Source: Nitrosomonas sp. Nm132 (GTDB lineage Bacteria; Pseudomonadota; Gammaproteobacteria; Burkholderiales; Nitrosomonadaceae). Taken from it: DNA of 61,564 nucleotides. The stretch spans positions 1 through 61,564 of the forward strand of contig NZ_FNDH01000016.1 of the NCBI RefSeq assembly GCF_900100485.1, written 5' to 3'. Position 1 is the first letter of the stretch. Each line of letters opens with the position of its first letter. The notes beneath the pieces were generated by a model. It ran no database searches, was not told the DNA's origin, and worked only from the letters and a program-made list of their open reading frames with translations. Shown piece by piece: positions 35,859 through 47,349 of this stretch. A program made the translations under genes and the position numbers.

Positions 35859-36923
35859 TTAGGTAATAATAGGATTTAATTCACCTTTTGCATATTTAGT
35901 AGCCATTTCATCTAGCATGATCGGTTTAATTTTACTTGCCTGCCCTGCGCTACCAAATGCTTCAAACCGTGCTTTACAAATTTCCTTAGCGGCTACGGTA
36001 GCATCCTTCAGGAATTTTCTAGGATCAAACTCACTCTTGTTCTTAGCTAAGTGCCGACGAATTGCTCCGGTCATAGCTAATCGAATATCCGTATCGATAT
36101 TAACCTTACGCACACCGTTTTTGATACCTTCTTGAATTTCCTCTACAGGCACACCGTAAGTTTCTTTCATTTCGCCACCATATTCACGGATGATTTCAAG
36201 CCACTCTTGAGGAACAGAACTGGAGCCATGCATCACTAAATGTGTATTAGGGATTCTTTTATGGATTTCTTTGATCCGTTCAATAGCCAAAATATCGCCC
36301 GTTGGTTTCCGTGTAAATTTGTAAGCACCATGGGATGTGCCAATTGCAATGGCAAGGGCATCCACGCCAGTTTTTTCCACAAAATCGGCTGCTTGCTCAG
36401 GATCGGTGAGTAATTGATCATGAGATAACACACCTTCAGCTCCATGGCCATCCTCCGCTTCTCCCATTCCAGACTCAAGCGATCCAAGACAACCCAACTC
36501 GCCTTCAACAGAGACACCAACCGCATGAGCCATGGCGACAACTCTAGCGGTAACATCAACGTTATATTCATAGGATGAGGGTGTTTTGGCATCCTCTTCA
36601 AGGGAGCCATCCATCATGACACTGGAAAAGCCGCTACGAATTGCGTTTACACATACCGCAGGTGAAGCACCATGGTCTTGGTGCATCACAACAGGAATAT
36701 GTGGATAGGCTTCCACAGCTGCTGCAATCAAATGACGCAAAAAAGGCTCTCCGGCATATTTACGCGCTCCGGCTGAGCCTTGCATGATCACCGGGCTATT
36801 GCATTCGTCAGCTGCCTGCATAATCGCGTGAATTTGCTCGAGATTGTTTACATTAAATGCAGGTAATCCATATCCATTTTCTGCTGCATGGTCTAAGAGT
36901 TGTCGCAATGATACAAGTGCCAT
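35859..36923 (-). CDS. fba: Class II fructose-bisphosphate aldolase
   Basis: 354 residues of the Calvin-type class II aldolase: [31 protein letters not shown] (zinc His), [29 protein letters not shown] and [12 protein letters not shown]. It condenses dihydroxyacetone phosphate with glyceraldehyde 3-phosphate (or erythrose 4-phosphate in the Calvin cycle). A strong site AAGGAG precedes ATG 36923. It is last in the minus-strand block tkt-gap-pgk-pyk-fba. Confidence 0.97.
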   Translation of the reverse strand: MALVSLRQLLDHAAENGYGLPAFNVNNLEQIHAIMQAADECNSPVIMQGSAGARKYAGEPFLRHLIAAAVEAYPHIPVVMHQDHGASPAVCVNAIRSGFSSVMMDGSLEEDAKTPSSYEYNVDVTARVVAMAHAVGVSVEGELGCLGSLESGMGEAEDGHGAEGVLSHDQLLTDPEQAADFVEKTGVDALAIAIGTSHGAYKFTRKPTGDILAIERIKEIHKRIPNTHLVMHGSSSVPQEWLEIIREYGGEMKETYGVPVEEIQEGIKNGVRKVNIDTDIRLAMTGAIRRHLAKNKSEFDPRKFLKDATVAAKEICKARFEAFGSAGQASKIKPIMLDEMATKYAKGELNPIIT

Positions 36924-37052
36924 TTAGGTCTCCTTCATTTGAAATTTTGTATCAGATTTATCATAAAAAATTAGAATTGATAATAGGAATCCGTATCGAA
37001 GTAAATAGAATTCCTGGCTTATAAATTAGGATCTACCTTGAAATAAGAGGCA

Positions 37053-38534
37053 TTAGCAATTTATTGAAGTTGGAGCTACCTCAATACTTTCCATGTTTAT
37101 TGGTTTCCCATTGTCGCCTACTCGAACAATTTTCATGGTATTGGTACCCCCTGCTTTGCCAACAGGCTCTCCTATTGTCATGACAATCAAATCACCATCA
37201 CGCACAGCTCCGCGCTTAAATAACTCATCTTCTGCCAAATCTAGAATAACCTCTGGATCAAATAGGCCCTGACCAAATTCTATGGGATAAACCCCACGAA
37301 ACAGAGTCATTTTACCAAGTGTATCCTCTTGCGGACTTAAGGCAAATATGGGTACTTTTGAGCTTCTCCGTGACATTAACAGTGCAGTTACTCCACTCTG
37401 AGTAAGTGCTGCAATCGCGCGAATTTTAAGACTGCTGGCAGTATACATCGTTGCACGAGCAATGGCCTCTTCAATACTAACCGGCTGAATTTCTAGCGAA
37501 CGTTGCAAGCTCTGATTTACTGTGTATTCTTTTTCTGCTTCAAGACAAACTCTTGCCATGGCTTCTACCGATTCAACAGGATATTGCCCTGCAGCAGATT
37601 CGGCAGACAACATAACAGCATCAGTTCCATCCAATACCGCGTTAGCTACATCTGATACCTCTGCACGAGTTGGAATGGGGTTAATGATCATTGATTCCAT
37701 CATCTGTGTTGCAGTCACAACAAGTTTATTTTTAGTGCGAGCAGAACGTATCATGCGCTTTTGCAATGCTGGCACTGTAGCATCTCCCACTTCAACAGCC
37801 AGATCACCACGAGCAACCATGATTGCATCCGATGCATCCAAAATATCGTCTAATGCGAGAATGGCTTCGGAGCGCTCAATCTTTGCCATGATCAGACTAT
37901 TGCCTCCAGCCTCTTGCATTAAAGAACGCGCTTGACGTATATCCTCACCAGTGCGAGGAAAAGATACCGCCAAATAATCCGCTTTCAATGCTGCAGCAGT
38001 TTTGATATCTTGCATGTCCTTATTTGTCAGGGCAGGCGCACTCAGTCCACCACCTTTTCGATTAATACCTTTATTATTCGATAGCACACCTCCTTGCTTG
38101 ACTTGGCAATATATTTCACTTCCCATTACCTTGGTAACATTAAGAACAATACGACCATCATCTAACAATAATGTCGCACCGGCCTCTACGTCATTAGGTA
38201 GCTCTTTGTAGTCAAGCCCTACTCTTTCCTCATTACCTAATTCACACTTGGCATCAAGTATGAATTCATCACCTACTTTGAGCCAGATCTTCCCATGGTC
38301 AAATTTACCAATACGTATTTTAGGCCCTTGCAAATCGGCTAATATTCCAATTGTACGACCAGTAGCGCGTGCAAGGGCACGAGTGAGATCAGCATGAGCT
38401 ATATGCTCTTCGCGAGTACCGTGTGAAAAATTTATTCTCACAACATCAACGCCTGCCAGAATCATGTGCCGCAGAATCGTAGGATCGCTACAAGCAGGCC
38501 CCAGCGTAGCAACAATTTTTGTTCTTCTAATCAT
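37053..38534 (-). CDS. pyk: Pyruvate kinase
   Basis: 493 residues: RRTKIVATLGPACSDP, INFSHGTREEH, ADLQGPKIRIG, DYLAVSFPRTGEDIRQARS and MVARGDLAVEVGDATVPALQ with the K+/Mg2+ and substrate residues, VTATQMMESMI, and a C-terminal allosteric domain. It makes pyruvate and ATP from phosphoenolpyruvate. It starts 26 bp after pgk. The site AGGA directly abuts the ATG, so translation may depend on coupling to pgk. Confidence 0.97.
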   Translation of the reverse strand: MIRRTKIVATLGPACSDPTILRHMILAGVDVVRINFSHGTREEHIAHADLTRALARATGRTIGILADLQGPKIRIGKFDHGKIWLKVGDEFILDAKCELGNEERVGLDYKELPNDVEAGATLLLDDGRIVLNVTKVMGSEIYCQVKQGGVLSNNKGINRKGGGLSAPALTNKDMQDIKTAAALKADYLAVSFPRTGEDIRQARSLMQEAGGNSLIMAKIERSEAILALDDILDASDAIMVARGDLAVEVGDATVPALQKRMIRSARTKNKLVVTATQMMESMIINPIPTRAEVSDVANAVLDGTDAVMLSAESAAGQYPVESVEAMARVCLEAEKEYTVNQSLQRSLEIQPVSIEEAIARATMYTASSLKIRAIAALTQSGVTALLMSRRSSKVPIFALSPQEDTLGKMTLFRGVYPIEFGQGLFDPEVILDLAEDELFKRGAVRDGDLIVMTIGEPVGKAGGTNTMKIVRVGDNGKPINMESIEVAPTSINC

Positions 38535-38560
38535 TCCTAAAAGAATTTTCAGATTAGTTC

Positions 38561-39739
38561 TTAACGTCCACGCAATTCGAGAATTTCAACTGCCGGGAGT
38601 TTTTTCCCTTCTAGAAATTCAAGAAAAGCTCCCCCTGCCGTCGATATATATGACACTTTGTCGTATATATCATATTTCTGGATTGCAGCTATAGTATCGC
38701 CCCCCCCAGCCAAGGTAAAAGCTTTGGTGTCAGCAATTGCTTTTGCAATGGTATATGTGCCCTCTCCAAACTGATCAAACTCAAACACGCCCACGGGTCC
38801 ATTCCAAACGACTGTGCCTGCCTTCATTATAATATCAGCCAATTCTTGAGCGCTTTTTGGTCCAATATCGAAAATCATGTCATCATCCGATACTGCATCT
38901 GCATCTTTTACCACCGCAGGCTCATTTGCATCGAATTTCTTGCCAACCACAACATCTACAGCGATCGGAATCATCGCATCACGATGCTTCATTTTATCCA
39001 TCAATATCTTCGCAGTGGAAACCAAATCATCTTCGCACAAAGATTTACCAATATTTTTTCCCGCAGCCTTAAGGAATGTATTAGCAATCCCACCACCTAC
39101 CACCAGCTGATCTACTTTCTCAGATAGTGATTCAAGCACAGTCAGTTTGGTTGATACTTTGGAGCCTCCAACAATCGCAACCATAGGTCGTGCTGGATTA
39201 TGTAAAGCTTTAGTCAAGGCATCTAATTCTTCTGTCAATAGAATACCTGCACATGCAATCGGAGCATATTTTGCAATCCCATGAGTCGATGCTTCAGCAC
39301 GATGCGCAGTACCAAAAGCATCCATTACAAATATGTCACATAACTTAGCATAGTTCTGTGCAGTCGCATCGTCGTTCTTTTTCTCACCCTTGTTAATACG
39401 GCAATTCTCTAGAACGACCAACTCACCCTGCGCAACTTCAAACCCACCATTCGCCCAATCCCTGATTAAACGTACCGGCTTACCTAAACGTTCCGCAATA
39501 TTATCGGCAACGGGCTTGAGCGAATTCTCTTCACTCCAGACACCTTCTTCCGGTCGGCCCAAGTGAGAAGTTACCATGACTTTCGCGTCACGATCTAAAC
39601 AATATTTAATAGTGGCCATAGATGCTGTAATGCGCGCATCCGATGTAACTTTACCATCTTTAATGGGCACATTTAGATCAGCACGAATAAAGACACGCTT
39701 GTCTTTCAGATCAAGATCAGTGAGTTTGATAACAGACAC
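38561..39739 (-). CDS. pgk: Phosphoglycerate kinase
   Basis: 392 residues: [44 protein letters not shown] and [22 protein letters not shown] with the glycine-rich nucleotide loop. The start is GTG 39739, behind GGAG; an ATG two bases further out is in another frame. A G8 run (38700-38707) encodes the glycine loop. A structured 220-bp leader separates it from gap. Confidence 0.97.
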   Translation of the reverse strand: MSVIKLTDLDLKDKRVFIRADLNVPIKDGKVTSDARITASMATIKYCLDRDAKVMVTSHLGRPEEGVWSEENSLKPVADNIAERLGKPVRLIRDWANGGFEVAQGELVVLENCRINKGEKKNDDATAQNYAKLCDIFVMDAFGTAHRAEASTHGIAKYAPIACAGILLTEELDALTKALHNPARPMVAIVGGSKVSTKLTVLESLSEKVDQLVVGGGIANTFLKAAGKNIGKSLCEDDLVSTAKILMDKMKHRDAMIPIAVDVVVGKKFDANEPAVVKDADAVSDDDMIFDIGPKSAQELADIIMKAGTVVWNGPVGVFEFDQFGEGTYTIAKAIADTKAFTLAGGGDTIAAIQKYDIYDKVSYISTAGGAFLEFLEGKKLPAVEILELRGR

Positions 39740-39853
39740 ATTAACTCCAATATAGACACTAAATATTAATAAGAATAGTTTGCAATCTTGATTGACTGCT
39801 GGCTAACTCAAAGAGATAAACCTATCTACTATGATGTAAGCATTAGATAACCC

Positions 39854-39922
39854 CGAGTAAAATCATAATCACCTTTTGTTAATATCTGATTATGATGTTT
39901 TAACCTCTAGGCTTTTTACTCG
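39854..39922. promoter_or_regulatory. Nested stem-loop between gap and pgk
   Basis: An inner perfect stem ATCATAATCA/TGATTATGAT (39862-39871, 39887-39896) is enclosed by an outer stem CGAGTAAA/TTTACTCG (39854-39861, 39915-39922). It stands about 40 bp after the gap stop and 110 bp before the pgk start. It could protect the gap mRNA 3' end or partly terminate, setting a higher level for gap than for pgk. Confidence 0.45.
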
Positions 39923-39960
39923 AAGTAAATCTTATGCTCTTATTCAGATTCTTTACGGAC

Positions 39961-40974
<1,014 letters not shown>

Positions 40975-41030
40975 TTAAACAAAAAAACCATAACCAAGCA
41001 CGCCTATTCTGTCTGAATAGGCAACACAAT

Positions 41031-43046
41031 TTATAAAATTCTCTTTACAGCATTTACGACATTCTCAATAGTGAAACCAAAGTATTTAAACAACTCTTCG
41101 GCTGGAGCGGATTCTCCGAAAGTATCGATTCCAATGATTTCTCCTTCAAGACCGACGTATTTATACCAGTAATCTGTCACACCAGCTTCTACCGCAATAC
41201 GTTTAATACCTTTTGGCAACACACTTTCCTGATATGTTTGGTCTTGGCGATCAAACAAGTTAGTGCATGGCATGGATACTACACGCACCTGGATACCTAC
41301 CTCAGACAATGCTTTCTGCGCAGCCACGGCCAGCGCTATTTCTGATCCAGTCGCTATAATGATTGCTTGCGGTTTTCCATCCATAGCTTCGGATAGGATA
41401 TAGGCTCCTTTATCGATCAGCTTAATAGTCGCCGCATCTCTTTTCTGGAAAGGTAAATTTTGACGGCTAAAAATAAGTGTCGTTGGTCCATCCTTGCGCT
41501 CAATTGCACGCGCCCAAGCCACAGTTGATTCAACCGTATCACATGGTCGCCATACATCCATATTGGGTATCAGGCGTAACGTTGCTGTTTGCTCTACCGG
41601 TTGATGTGTCGGACCATCCTCCCCCAAACCAATTGAATCATGAGTAAACACAAAAATGTTACGGATTTTCATTAAAGCCGCCATGCGCAAAGCATTGCGC
41701 GCATATTCCGAGAACATCAGGAACGTAGCCCCATAAGGAATAATACCGCCATGTAGCGACAAACCATTCATAATGGCACTCATACCAAATTCACGCACAC
41801 CATAATAAATATAGTTTCCACCAGATTCTGCGCTTACACCACTTGAACCAGACCACAGCGTCAGATTAGAACCGGCTAAATCAGCTGACCCTCCTACCAG
41901 TTCAGGGAGGACTGGCGCTAATCCCTCGATCGCATTCTGCGATGCTTTTCTAGTCGCAATAGTCTCTCCCTTTGCGTTAACACGATTTATAACGCTGTCA
42001 GCATATTCAAACCAGTTAGCTGGTAATTCCCCGGTCATACGACGCTCAAATTCAGCTGCTTCTGCAGGATATTTCTTCCCATACTCTGCAAACTTATGAT
42101 TCCATTCGCTCTCAAGTTTCTGACCTTTTGCACGTGCATCCCATGCATCGTAGACTTCCTGAGGAACCTCAAAGGGAAGATAATGCCAGCCAATATGAGG
42201 ACGAGTAGCCGCGATTTCTTCGTCTCCTAATGCCGCACCATGGACTGCGTGTGTATTGGCTTTATTGGGCGATCCCATCCCAATGACAGTCTTGCAGCAA
42301 ATCATAGAAGGTTTGCCTGAAACCTTTTTAGCGGCTTCAATAGCAGCTTCAATTGCATCTGGATCGTGACCATTTATATTAGGAACAACATGCCATCCAT
42401 ATGCCTCAAAGCGTTTAGGTGTGTCGTCAGTAAACCAGCCTTCTACATGTCCATCAATTGAAATACCGTTATCATCATAAAAACAAATGAGCTTACCCAG
42501 CCCTAATGTACCTGCCAGAGAACATGCCTCATGTGAAATACCTTCCATCAAACATCCATCACCAAGAAATACATAAGTATAGTGATTAACGATATCAAAG
42601 CCGGGGCGATTGAATTCATCCGCGAGAATCTTTTCTGCTAATGCCATGCCGACAGCATTGGTAATTCCTTGCCCCAGGGGACCTGTCGTTGTCTCTACTC
42701 CTGAAGTATAGCCATATTCTGGATGTCCAGGCGTTTTAGAATGAAGCTGTCGAAAATTTTTAATATCTTCTATTGACACATCATAGCCAGTCAAATGTAA
42801 TAGCGCATAAAGCAGCATAGAGCCGTGCCCATTCGATAAAACGAAGCGATCACGGTCGACCCATTTGGGATTATTGGGACTATGACGCAAATGGTGAATC
42901 CAAAGTACTTCCGCAATTTCCGCCATACCCATAGGCATACCAGGGTGACCAGAATTAGCTTTTTGTACTGCATCCATGGCCAAAGCACGAATAGCACTCG
43001 TCAAATTCTTGAATACTGGCGCGTTAAAATCCTCAAATGCTCCCAT
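41031..43046 (-). CDS. tkt: Transketolase
   Basis: 671 residues: [55 protein letters not shown], the ThDP motif [18 protein letters not shown] through [12 protein letters not shown], then [19 protein letters not shown] and the C-terminal domain. It moves two-carbon units in the Calvin and pentose phosphate cycles. GGGAG stands 8 bases before ATG 43046. It heads the block tkt-gap-pgk-pyk-fba. No cbbR-type regulator or RuBisCO is in the window. Confidence 0.97.
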   Translation of the reverse strand: MGAFEDFNAPVFKNLTSAIRALAMDAVQKANSGHPGMPMGMAEIAEVLWIHHLRHSPNNPKWVDRDRFVLSNGHGSMLLYALLHLTGYDVSIEDIKNFRQLHSKTPGHPEYGYTSGVETTTGPLGQGITNAVGMALAEKILADEFNRPGFDIVNHYTYVFLGDGCLMEGISHEACSLAGTLGLGKLICFYDDNGISIDGHVEGWFTDDTPKRFEAYGWHVVPNINGHDPDAIEAAIEAAKKVSGKPSMICCKTVIGMGSPNKANTHAVHGAALGDEEIAATRPHIGWHYLPFEVPQEVYDAWDARAKGQKLESEWNHKFAEYGKKYPAEAAEFERRMTGELPANWFEYADSVINRVNAKGETIATRKASQNAIEGLAPVLPELVGGSADLAGSNLTLWSGSSGVSAESGGNYIYYGVREFGMSAIMNGLSLHGGIIPYGATFLMFSEYARNALRMAALMKIRNIFVFTHDSIGLGEDGPTHQPVEQTATLRLIPNMDVWRPCDTVESTVAWARAIERKDGPTTLIFSRQNLPFQKRDAATIKLIDKGAYILSEAMDGKPQAIIIATGSEIALAVAAQKALSEVGIQVRVVSMPCTNLFDRQDQTYQESVLPKGIKRIAVEAGVTDYWYKYVGLEGEIIGIDTFGESAPAEELFKYFGFTIENVVNAVKRIL

Positions 43047-43205
43047 CTACACTACTCCCAAAAAAATTCAAAAAACAAAACATCCATCTTCCGCGCCACA
43101 TGACAACAAAAGTTGGCAAAAACCGCTATTATCACCTAAGACGAAGTGCTCTACAACATTGATTCATTGATACACGCAATCACACCTTCTTTGTGCTATA
43201 TCAAC

Positions 43206-44468
43206 TCAACTATTCTGGTTACGCAACTTAATACCCAGTGTTTTTATCTTACGATAAAGATGTGTACGCTCCAACCCTGCGCGCTCGGCAACACGCGTCA
43301 TATTGCCACCTTCTTGATCAATCAATTTTTCGAAGTAATTTTTTTCAAATAAGTCTCGGGCTTCACGCAACGACACATTCAAAGGAATATCCGGAACAAT
43401 TGATATCGCTGTCGGTAACGGGGGCGCTAAGGCTTGCTGGACAACTTCTGCTGAGATCTCATTACCGGCACAAGTTAAGGCGAGCGAGCGTACTACACTC
43501 GTCAATTGAGCCAGATTGCCAGGCCAATCATAATTACGCAATGTGTTCAATGCAGCTGTACTAAAGTGAATGAATGGCGCTTCGCCTGATTCAATGCAAT
43601 TTGAAAGTATCTGATTAGCTAACTCAGGAATATCTTCACGGTGCATTCTTAATGATGGGACACTGATACAAAGACTGCTCAAAGTTTCATATAATTTAGG
43701 GTTATAAATACCTTGCGCGGTTAGTTCTGCCAAGGGCAAGGTCGTAGCACATACCAGACGCACATTATATTTTTCTAATTTACTCAAGAGCAGAAGTAAT
43801 CCCTTTTGCTCCAATTTATTGAGCTCGCCAATTTCTCTTAAAAACAGCAGGCCATCCTTCGCTTGCTCAAGTAAATTTAGAGGGTTCTCTGCAAGAAAAG
43901 AAAATGATTCTGGCTCAACCCATGGCGTATTGATTCGATGTAAGAAATGAGCACAGTGCTCCATGCCCACACCTGGCTCACCCATCAGCAGCAGAGGCAC
44001 TTTCAAGCTGGCAACTTGCTCTAGCTTCTTTTTTAATTCTGCAATCAAAGTTCCCCGACCCAGGCTTACCAGCGAAAAGGTCGGAATCGGTTTACTTTGA
44101 CCACCGCGTAAAGCTTGTCCAATGGTGCTAAGCAACTTTTGTAATGGTATAGGTTTTTCCAGATACCCTACAGCTCCAATGCGCGTCGCCTCTACGGCAG
44201 TATCTATGGTGCCGTGCCCAGACATCATCACAACTGGCATGGTAAGTAATCCACTATTAGCCCAATCTTTAAGTAATGTTATGCCATCCGTATCCGGCAT
44301 CCAGATATCCAATAGTACTAAATCTGGACGAGTCTGATTGCGCCAGCTGCGAGCCTGTTCTGCATTTTCCGCTAAAACAACTCGATATCCTTCGTCATTC
44401 AAGATTTCCGACAAGAGTTCGCGTATGCCAACTTCATCATCAACAACAAGAATCGTATTGTTGGCCAT
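43206..44468 (-). CDS. ntrX: NtrX-type response regulator with a degenerate AAA+ domain
   Basis: 420 residues: receiver (1-125; D10-D11, phospho-acceptor D54), a sigma-54-activator-like central domain, and a Fis-type helix-turn-helix (NMTRVAERAGLERTHLYRKI). The central domain is damaged relative to NtrC: Walker A reads GEPGVGME (163-170) with Met for the essential Lys, Walker B reads LLFLREIGEL with Arg211 for Asp, and only about 36 residues lie between the two, so the GAFTGA loop is missing. It cannot be a normal sigma-54 activator; it probably acts as a DNA-binding regulator. Located 99 bp after ntrY. Confidence 0.9.
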   Translation of the reverse strand: MANNTILVVDDEVGIRELLSEILNDEGYRVVLAENAEQARSWRNQTRPDLVLLDIWMPDTDGITLLKDWANSGLLTMPVVMMSGHGTIDTAVEATRIGAVGYLEKPIPLQKLLSTIGQALRGGQSKPIPTFSLVSLGRGTLIAELKKKLEQVASLKVPLLLMGEPGVGMEHCAHFLHRINTPWVEPESFSFLAENPLNLLEQAKDGLLFLREIGELNKLEQKGLLLLLSKLEKYNVRLVCATTLPLAELTAQGIYNPKLYETLSSLCISVPSLRMHREDIPELANQILSNCIESGEAPFIHFSTAALNTLRNYDWPGNLAQLTSVVRSLALTCAGNEISAEVVQQALAPPLPTAISIVPDIPLNVSLREARDLFEKNYFEKLIDQEGGNMTRVAERAGLERTHLYRKIKTLGIKLRNQNS

Positions 44469-44567
44469 TATATGGTAATTTACCTCCAGAACTGGAATAC
44501 AACTAATTGCTTTGCAGTAGCAGCAACATCATCAAATTAACAATTTAAGCATTACTTTATGTGATGG

Positions 44568-46739
44568 TTATGTTACTTGATGAGGAATCGATATAGTGTG
44601 ATCCGATAATAATCTTGGTAATACAATGGTCACCTTGGCTCCGTGTGGCTGGGTATTTTCGATTTGGATTGTACCATTATGTTCATCAATAATTTTCTTG
44701 ACAATCGGAAGTCCGAGTCCCGTGCCTTTTGCCTTGGTCGTTACATAAGGCTCAAATACTTGAGCTTTAATCTGCTCAGCAAATCCTTTTCCGTTATCAC
44801 TTACGCTAAACTGAATACCATTCGGAAGTATTTCGGTACGCACTGTGATCGTGGGATCTATTATGTCAACCAAGGCATCTTGAGCATTTTGTAGCAAATT
44901 ATGAATAACTTGCCTCAATCTTGTAGGATCTCCGCGTATCAGCGAAGGATCAGCAGTCAGCTCTAAAATAATTTTTGAGCTATGATTGCGGTCTGATTGA
45001 GTATGTGCGGTCTCATATAACGCAAGTACTTCATGTATTAATCTATTAAAATCAAGCTGATATAACTCCAATTCAGGCACGCGCGCATATTCGCTGAATT
45101 CATTGACCATTTTCTTAAGTGCTTCAACCTGATTAACAATCGTTTCGGTAGAGCGTTGTAAAATTCTTGCGTCCTGCCCGGTTAATTTTTCCATCAATTT
45201 GTGCTGCATGCGCTCTGCAGAAAGCTGAATGGGCGTCAAGGGATTCTTGATTTCATGAGCTAGGCGGCGTGCAACCTCACCCCATGCAACTGTACGCTGA
45301 ACCTGCAATAAACTGGTAATATCATCAAATACTACAACGCCTCCTCCAGTCACCTGCGGAAGGCGTGATCCCCGAAGGAGAAGAATTTGATCTTTGCTTT
45401 CACTAAAATGCAATACTTGCCGTTGCCAATCTCCCATTTCTGCAGCATTGAATCCTCTCCGTATTTCTGTTGCCAGCATACGCAATTTTGATTCCTTTTC
45501 CGCACATTCTTCAATCGTTAACCCCACCAGATTGGTCAATGGAATCTGCAAAATTTGCTCGGCACTACGATTGACAGTACTGATATGTAATTTTTCATCG
45601 AATACCATCACTCCCGAGGAAAGATTAGCCAGTATACTTTCAAGGTAAGCACGGGCATTTTCAATCTCCTGCTGATTTCGTTGTGCCGTAACACGCGCCA
45701 CTTCAAGCTGCTCAGTCATGAGATTAAAAGATTCGGTGAGTATTCCAAGCTCATCGTTACTTTGTACTCGGTGACGCCTGCTAAAATCTCCTTGCGCCAC
45801 AGCTCTTGTTCCTTCAGCCAGCATACCCAGAGGCGCACTTAATTTTTCGCTAATAAGAAAAGCTGCAGCAAGTGCAGAAAAAAGCGCTAAAAATAATGCC
45901 AATGTTAATGTTACGCCATAAAGCCGAGTCAATCCTTGGCGAGATAATGTTAATTCTTGGTAATTGCGGTATCCTATCTGAACGATCTCGGCATTCTCCG
46001 CAAGTAACCTAGGCACTTGCTGCAAAACTTGAAGCACACGAATATCGTCATCAAGATTTAATACATTGACGGGAACCAGCACGCGCAAATACATTCCTTT
46101 GCCAGGGATAGATTCCACTGCGCTGTAGCTCTTCTGCATTCGAATCTGCCGCATGGCAGCAGCATTGGGTATTTCTGGAAACAGTGCAATATCATCAATG
46201 CTGGAAAAAGCAATCGCCTTTCCCTCTTGATTGAACAATGTTGCCTCTTGTATTTGTGACTGAACCAATAACTGATTCAATGCTGATAAAGGGGATACAG
46301 GTGATTCGGATAACGTCAATGCGGTAGTCTTAGCTTTCTTCCCAAGCTCTTCAAGTAAATTATCAAGCATGGTTTGTCCTAAATTCAGACCTCCCTCTAA
46401 TGCCTGATCAACTTTTACATCGAACCACGATTCGATGCTTTTTCCTAGAAACTGTACCGAAATACCATATACTAAGACCCCCGGAAGAATGGCCATCAGT
46501 GAAAAAACCGTCAATAAACGAAGTGCCAGTCTTGAGCCAAATACCCGGGCCTTTAGTCTCCTGCTTAACCTCCATAATAAAAAACCTACTACCACCAGCA
46601 AAAACAACACAAAAACCACATTGAAAACAATTAGCCAACGGTAAAGACGTTCAAGAAACTCCGTATTGGCCCCCGCTGTCGCTAACAAAAACAGCATGAC
46701 CACACTCAACCCCGTAACGATGGTGATAACGTACTTCAT
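44568..46739 (-). CDS. ntrY: NtrY-type membrane sensor histidine kinase
   Basis: 723 residues: membrane helices near 5-22, 34-56, 72-95 and 275-297 enclosing a periplasmic region (about 96-270), a HAMP-like segment (LSAPLGMLAEGTRAVAQGDF), a PAS region (about 365-475), HisKA with H495 (WGEVARRLAHEIKNPLTPIQ), and a HATPase domain with NLLQNAQDAL, SDNGKGF and GTGLGLPIVKKIIDEHNG. It phosphorylates NtrX; the pair is tied to nitrogen, redox and envelope control in proteobacteria. It lies 9 bp after the DUF4390 gene, in the def-fmt-rsmB operon. Confidence 0.93.
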   Translation of the reverse strand: MKYVITIVTGLSVVMLFLLATAGANTEFLERLYRWLIVFNVVFVLFLLVVVGFLLWRLSRRLKARVFGSRLALRLLTVFSLMAILPGVLVYGISVQFLGKSIESWFDVKVDQALEGGLNLGQTMLDNLLEELGKKAKTTALTLSESPVSPLSALNQLLVQSQIQEATLFNQEGKAIAFSSIDDIALFPEIPNAAAMRQIRMQKSYSAVESIPGKGMYLRVLVPVNVLNLDDDIRVLQVLQQVPRLLAENAEIVQIGYRNYQELTLSRQGLTRLYGVTLTLALFLALFSALAAAFLISEKLSAPLGMLAEGTRAVAQGDFSRRHRVQSNDELGILTESFNLMTEQLEVARVTAQRNQQEIENARAYLESILANLSSGVMVFDEKLHISTVNRSAEQILQIPLTNLVGLTIEECAEKESKLRMLATEIRRGFNAAEMGDWQRQVLHFSESKDQILLLRGSRLPQVTGGGVVVFDDITSLLQVQRTVAWGEVARRLAHEIKNPLTPIQLSAERMQHKLMEKLTGQDARILQRSTETIVNQVEALKKMVNEFSEYARVPELELYQLDFNRLIHEVLALYETAHTQSDRNHSSKIILELTADPSLIRGDPTRLRQVIHNLLQNAQDALVDIIDPTITVRTEILPNGIQFSVSDNGKGFAEQIKAQVFEPYVTTKAKGTGLGLPIVKKIIDEHNGTIQIENTQPHGAKVTIVLPRLLSDHTISIPHQVT

Positions 46740-46748
46740 GGATATATT

Positions 46749-47345
46749 TTAGGGTAGGTTCTGAGGAGCAATAGGCAATTTAATATGCCATTCTTTTTTT
46801 TCCGAGATCAAATTCCAGTCTTTTGAGCTAAACCATTCTAGTTGAACTGGCTTAGCTAACCGGGAAATATCCAACCATACTTGCAAAGTTGCAATATATT
46901 CCACACCTTGCTTGAGCGAAGAGCTCATTTCAATGGGAATATCATGCTGCTTCCCCAAAGCCTGCAGCGCTTCTTGGAGGGTATCAAAGCTTTGTGGCAC
47001 CATCATTCGGCCACTTAAGTAGTATTGTCGGGTAAGCGCATGATAGCTCAGCCCTATGCGCCTTTTACTGCGGGCTACTTCTTCGTCCAGCCAATACCAC
47101 CGGGAATCTATCAGTTCAAATTTAGATACAAAATAAAGTATGATGCCTTTTTCCAAGGCCTGCTCTAAAGTACTATTAAGCGTAATATCAGCGTCAAGAC
47201 TTATTTGGTAACCTTCACCCATCGCTTCCAGAGCGAACGACTTTATTTCTATACCACCCTCACCACGAACCGGTACCGCTGAGAATAGCAGTGAAATCAA
47301 GAGTATTGCTGCCATAATCTGCAACAATCCTTTTAGTCGCAGCAT
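46749..47345 (-). CDS. DUF4390 domain protein, secreted
   Basis: 198 residues from ATG 47345 (MLRLKGLLQIM), which gives a normal signal peptide ending near VRGEGG and lies just behind the rsmB stop with AAGGAT upstream; a longer frame from 47414 lies wholly inside rsmB and is less likely. The mature part has the DUF4390 pattern: ISLDADITLNSTLEQALEKG, YFVSKFELIDSRWYWLDEEV and RIGLSYHALTRQYYLS. Function unknown; it constantly stands between rsmB and ntrY in Betaproteobacteria, suggesting an envelope role linked to NtrYX. Confidence 0.85.
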   Translation of the reverse strand: MLRLKGLLQIMAAILLISLLFSAVPVRGEGGIEIKSFALEAMGEGYQISLDADITLNSTLEQALEKGIILYFVSKFELIDSRWYWLDEEVARSKRRIGLSYHALTRQYYLSGRMMVPQSFDTLQEALQALGKQHDIPIEMSSSLKQGVEYIATLQVWLDISRLAKPVQLEWFSSKDWNLISEKKEWHIKLPIAPQNLP

Positions 47346-47349
47346 TCCA

